Part shown: positions 61,467 through 64,000 of the stretch, piece by piece
Position numbering within the stretch: the stretch's first letter is position 1
Layout: the number at the start of each line of letters is the position of its first letter
Made by a program: the position numbers and the translations under genes
Notes under the pieces: generated by a model
Seen by the model: only the letters and a program-made list of their open reading frames with translations
Told to the model about the DNA's origin: nothing
The model's database searches: none
NCBI RefSeq assembly: GCF_003725695.1
Contig: NZ_RJSE01000009.1
Location: forward strand, 434,001-498,000
Reading direction: 5' to 3'
DNA from: Nocardioides marmoriginsengisoli
GTDB taxonomy: Bacteria; Actinomycetota; Actinomycetes; Propionibacteriales; Nocardioidaceae
DNA length: 64,000 bases

Positions 61467-62210
61467 GTGAAGGTGCTGGTGCTCGGCGGCACCGCCGAAG
61501 CTCGCGAGGTGGCGGCGCTGCTGCTGAACGCCGGGGTGGACCTCACCTCGTCGCTCGCCGGCCGGGTGGCCCGCCCGCGGTTGCCGGTAGGCCCCGTGCG
61601 GATCGGCGGCTTCGGCGGCGTCGACGGGCTGATCGCCTACCTGCGCGACCAAGCGGTGACGGCGGTCGTCGACGCGACCCATCCGTTCGCCGCTGGGATT
61701 TCGGCGAACGCGACCGCTGCCTGCGCTGCCGTGCAGGTCCCGCTGCTCCGGCTGGAACGTCCCGGCTGGGGCGGTGCTCCGCAGGCGGAGACTTGGCACT
61801 GGGTCGACACCCACGAGGAGGCTGCTGCGGTGGCGGCCCGGCTCGGGGCCCGTCCGTTCCTGACCATCGGCCGGCAATCGCTCGGCTCGTTCGTGCCGGC
61901 GTTGGGCCGGCTGGCGGTGACCGCGCGAGTCGTCGACGAGCCTGACCTGGAGGTGCCGGCTTCGTGGCGGATCCTGCTGAGCCGGGGGCCGTACGAGCTC
62001 GCGTCCGAGAAGCAGCTACTCGTGGAAGCCGGTGCCGACGTCCTGGTCACCAAGGACTCCGGAGGCGACTGGACCTGGCCGAAGATGGCGGCTGCGGGTG
62101 AGCTCGGGATCCCGGTGGTCGTCGTACGACGGAAGCCGGCGGTGTCGGGAGTCGAGGTGGTCGGTGACCCGGCCGCGGCGGCTGCGTGGGTCATCCGCTC
62201 CAGCGGATAG
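61467..62210 (+). CDS. cobK: Precorrin-6A reductase
   Basis: Reduces a ring double bond of precorrin-6A (or cobalt-precorrin-6A) with NADPH. The 247 residues show VLVLGGTAEAREVAALLLNAG, VDATHPFAAGISANATAACAAV, LRLERPGW, FLTIGRQSLGSFV, LLSRGPY and LVTKDSGGDWTWPKMAAAGELGIPVVVVRRKP, all CobK/CbiJ hallmarks. GTG 61467 with GAGGAGGG about nine bases upstream. It lies 103 bp after cobQ with a duplicated copy of its own start between. Ends 9 bp from the convergent cobD. Confidence 0.93.
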   Translation: MKVLVLGGTAEAREVAALLLNAGVDLTSSLAGRVARPRLPVGPVRIGGFGGVDGLIAYLRDQAVTAVVDATHPFAAGISANATAACAAVQVPLLRLERPGWGGAPQAETWHWVDTHEEAAAVAARLGARPFLTIGRQSLGSFVPALGRLAVTARVVDEPDLEVPASWRILLSRGPYELASEKQLLVEAGADVLVTKDSGGDWTWPKMAAAGELGIPVVVVRRKPAVSGVEVVGDPAAAAAWVIRSSG

Positions 62211-62219
62211 GCGCTCCGG

Positions 62220-63137
62220 CTACCGGGACCGGCGCCACGCGACGACGGTGACGAGCACCAGGGCAGCGAGGTCGATGCGCCGGGCCAGGTCGCGGGCGCG
62301 GCCGATGTCCCGGGTCGTGGCGGGCCGGCCGTCGCCCAGGCGGGCGCGATCCTCCACCTGGTCGCCGTAGACGTTGGTGCCGCCGAGCCGGATGCCGAGG
62401 GCGCCGGCGAAGGCTGCTTCGATCGGGCCGGCGTTCGGGCTCGGGTGCGCGGCCGCGTCCCGGCGCCAGGCGGCGACCGCGGCGGGTCGGTCGTCGGCGA
62501 GGGCCACCGCGAGAGCCGCGGTCAACCGGGAGCCGGGGAGGTTGAGGACGTCGTCGGCGCGGGCGCTGGCCCAGCCGAACCGGGTGTAGCGGACGCTGCG
62601 GTGGCCGACCATCGCGTCCAGCGTGTTCGCCGCCCGGTGGCCGAGCAGTCCGGGGATCCCGAAGAGCCCGCCGAGGACGAGCGAGGAGACCACCGCGTCC
62701 GAGGTGTTCTCGGCGACCGACTCGACCACGGCGCGGGCGACGCCGGCCTCGTCCAGGGACCGGGTGTCCCGGCCGACGAGGTGGGTCAGGCGCTGGCGCG
62801 CCGCCGGCAGGTCGTCGGCGAGCAGCGACTCGACGGCGGCGGCCTCGCGGTCCAGCGACCGGGCGCCGAGGACCGCCCAGGTCGCTGCGGCAGTCAGCAG
62901 CGCGTGCGGGACCGGGCGGTGCCGGGAGGCACGCTCGACCGCGATCCCGGCCGCCGTGGTCCCGCCGACCAGCACCAGCCAGTACGCCGCGCCGCGGGCC
63001 CGGCTGTCGGCGTACAGGCGCTGCTCGAGCCGGGCGGCGACCTGACCGAACCCGGCGACCGGGTGGAAGCGGCGGGGGTCGCCGAGCAGCCGGTCGGCGG
63101 CGAAGCCGAGAACCAGCCCGGCCGCGCGGCTCCTCAC
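62220..63137 (-). CDS. cobD: Adenosylcobinamide-phosphate synthase
   Basis: A membrane protein of about 305 residues (CobD/CbiB) that attaches aminopropanol phosphate to cobyric acid. FAADRLLGDPRRFHPVAGFGQVAARLEQRLY near the start, LVGRDTRSLDEAGVARAVVESVAENTSDAVVSSL and PNAGPIEAAFAGALGIRLGGTNVYG are the family motifs. Start: GTG 63137 in a GTGA overlap with the cobU stop; the open frame extends further but the homologous part begins here. Confidence 0.93.
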   Translation of the reverse strand: MRSRAAGLVLGFAADRLLGDPRRFHPVAGFGQVAARLEQRLYADSRARGAAYWLVLVGGTTAAGIAVERASRHRPVPHALLTAAATWAVLGARSLDREAAAVESLLADDLPAARQRLTHLVGRDTRSLDEAGVARAVVESVAENTSDAVVSSLVLGGLFGIPGLLGHRAANTLDAMVGHRSVRYTRFGWASARADDVLNLPGSRLTAALAVALADDRPAAVAAWRRDAAAHPSPNAGPIEAAFAGALGIRLGGTNVYGDQVEDRARLGDGRPATTRDIGRARDLARRIDLAALVLVTVVAWRRSR

Positions 63138-63652
63138 AGCACCAGGACGCGCCCGGCGACGACCAGGTGCACCTCGTCGCAGACCGCCGCGAACCGCTGG
63201 TTGACGGTGCCGAGCAGGTCCCGGAAGAGGCGACCAGAGGCGTGCTCGGGGACGACCCCGAGGCCGACTTCGTTGGTGACCAGCACCAGGTCCGCCGCGG
63301 TCGACGCGGCGGTGACCGCGGCGTCGAGGCGTGCGTCGAACCGGGTCCGCCAGGTGGAAGCGGCGTTCGCCTCCCACGCACCGAGCTCGTCGAGCTGAGC
63401 CGTCAACCAGGTGCCGAGGCAGTCGACCAGCACGCTGCCGCCGGGGAGGTCGCCCAGGTCGGTACTCTCCCGGGTCGTCCAGGTCGCCGGTCGCCGGGCC
63501 CGGTGCGCCGCGACCCGGGCCGCCCACTCGGCGTCGTCGGCCGACGGCATCGGTCCGGGCGCGACGTACGTGACGGTGTCCCGGTCCCGGAGCAGGGCTT
63601 CGGCGTGGGCCGACTTGCCCGACCGCACCCCTCCGGTGACCAGGATCCGCAC
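63134..63652 (-). CDS. cobU: Adenosylcobinamide kinase / guanylyltransferase
   Basis: Phosphorylates and GMP-loads adenosylcobinamide in nucleotide-loop assembly. 172 residues with the P-loop ILVTGGVRSGKSAHAE at the start, TYVAPGPMPSADDAEWAARVAAHRARRPATW (active His in the V-x-x-H-R-x-R-R-P motif), VLVDCLGTWLTAQL and LVLVTNEVGLGVVPEHASGRLFRDLLGTVNQ. GTG 63652 lies just after the cobT stop at 63657. Coupled to cobD. Confidence 0.94.
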   Translation of the reverse strand: MRILVTGGVRSGKSAHAEALLRDRDTVTYVAPGPMPSADDAEWAARVAAHRARRPATWTTRESTDLGDLPGGSVLVDCLGTWLTAQLDELGAWEANAASTWRTRFDARLDAAVTAASTAADLVLVTNEVGLGVVPEHASGRLFRDLLGTVNQRFAAVCDEVHLVVAGRVLVL

Positions 63653-63656
63653 GGCT

Positions 63657-64000
63657 CTAGATCGCGAGCTCGGAGAGCAGCGCCACGTCGCGCAGCACCG
63701 CCGCCGCCGAGCGCACCACCGGCACCGCGGCGACGGCCCCGCTGCCCTCGCCCAGGCGCATCCCCAGGTCGAGCAGCGGCACCAGGCCGAGCTTGTCCAG
63801 GGCGAGCGACTGGGCGGGCTCGGTCGAGCGGTGGCCGGCGGCGAACCAGTCGGCCGCACCGGGCTCGATCCGGTCCGCCATCACCGCGCACGCGACCGCG
63901 ATCACGCCGTCGAGCAGTACCGGTACGCCGGCCCGCGCCGCCGCCACCAGGTACCCGGTCGAGGCGGCCAGGTCGGCGCCGCCGAGGGCGGCCAGGGTCT
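63657..64000 (-). CDS. cobT: Nicotinate-nucleotide-dimethylbenzimidazole phosphoribosyltransferase, 5' part beyond window
   Basis: Makes alpha-ribazole phosphate, the lower ligand of cobalamin. The C-terminal 113 residues are visible: LGGADLAASTGYLVAAARAGVPVLLDGVIAVACAVMADR, then a late HRSTEPAQSLALDKLGLVPLLDLGMRLGEGSGAVAAVPVVRSAAAVL. The STEPAQ and GMRLGEGSGA segments include the catalytic Glu region typical of CobT. The start lies right of the window edge. Third gene of the leftward cobT-cobU-cobD operon. Confidence 0.93.
   Translation of the reverse strand, partial: TLAALGGADLAASTGYLVAAARAGVPVLLDGVIAVACAVMADRIEPGAADWFAAGHRSTEPAQSLALDKLGLVPLLDLGMRLGEGSGAVAAVPVVRSAAAVLRDVALLSELAI

Overview
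The window is about 70 percent G+C and carries the replication-origin region of an actinobacterial chromosome. Gene order and content point to Propionibacteriales, most likely Nocardioides or a close relative: a FemX-type ligase as expected for LL-DAP-glycine peptidoglycan, an SOS-controlled 13E12/DUF222-HNH gene, MurJ, its pseudokinase partner and SigM as separate genes, and gnd between dnaN and recF. The genus is an inference; no rRNA gene is present.

Layout. 1-13.1 kb: ssb (cut by the left edge) and rpsF, a TetR regulator with a divergent small membrane protein, the SOS-type HNH gene, an endonuclease IV homologue, a lipoprotein hydrolase, DUF2470, then a cell-wall block (FemX-like ligase, alanine-racemase-fold protein, GT87-type membrane protein, class A PBP), a PadR regulator and inositol-phosphate synthase. 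13.2-20.1 kb: two paralogous membrane proteins, a histidine phosphatase, a D-cysteine desulfhydrase-like enzyme, SRPBCC, and a large secreted Ig-like/RCC1 protein followed by repeats. 20.2-35 kb: pcnA, DUF6049, murJ, a pseudokinase, sigM and its putative anti-sigma factor, trxB-trxA, a CwlM-like pseudo-amidase, GNAT, aminotransferase, acyltransferase. 35.1-46.5 kb: parB-parA-rsmG-jag-yidC-yidD-rnpA-rpmH reading leftwards, then dnaA-oriC-dnaN-gnd-recF-DUF721 reading rightwards. 46.7-52.7 kb: gyrB-gyrA-DUF3566, tRNA-Ile(GAU), a DLW-39 small protein and tRNA-Ala(UGC). 52.8-64 kb is the most accessory part: an orphan nucleotidyltransferase, a sortase, a DUF1295 protein with an FAD oxidoreductase, DUF985, VapBC, an SDR, an MBL-fold hydrolase and SURF1. 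It ends in a cobalamin block: cobQ and cobK on plus, cobD, cobU and cobT on minus, the last cut by the right edge.

How it works together. The centre is the replication and segregation hub. It has DnaA boxes, a DnaA-trio-like strand-opening element, two parS sites and ParAB, beside the peptidoglycan precursor-export and redox block. That block holds a pseudokinase and a pseudo-amidase, both of which have lost their catalytic residues.

The regulatory DNA is unusually readable: a SOS box, a TetR operator, a SigR-type promoter for trxBA, a pair of matching TetR/KstR-type operators at 54.27 and 57.38 kb, a VapBC operator, and an A+T-rich double operator before the orphan nucleotidyltransferase. 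Some fifteen genes have a TANNNT -10 box only 6-8 nt before the start codon, so leaderless transcription appears to be the default for single genes.

I found no complete mobile element, CRISPR array or obvious new defence operon. The best candidates for something undescribed are: an 11-bp motif repeated three times in A+T-rich patches near oriC; the tRNA-Ala/nucleotidyltransferase locus with its duplicated tRNA end; and the shared operator joining a DUF1295 gene to a distant SDR gene.
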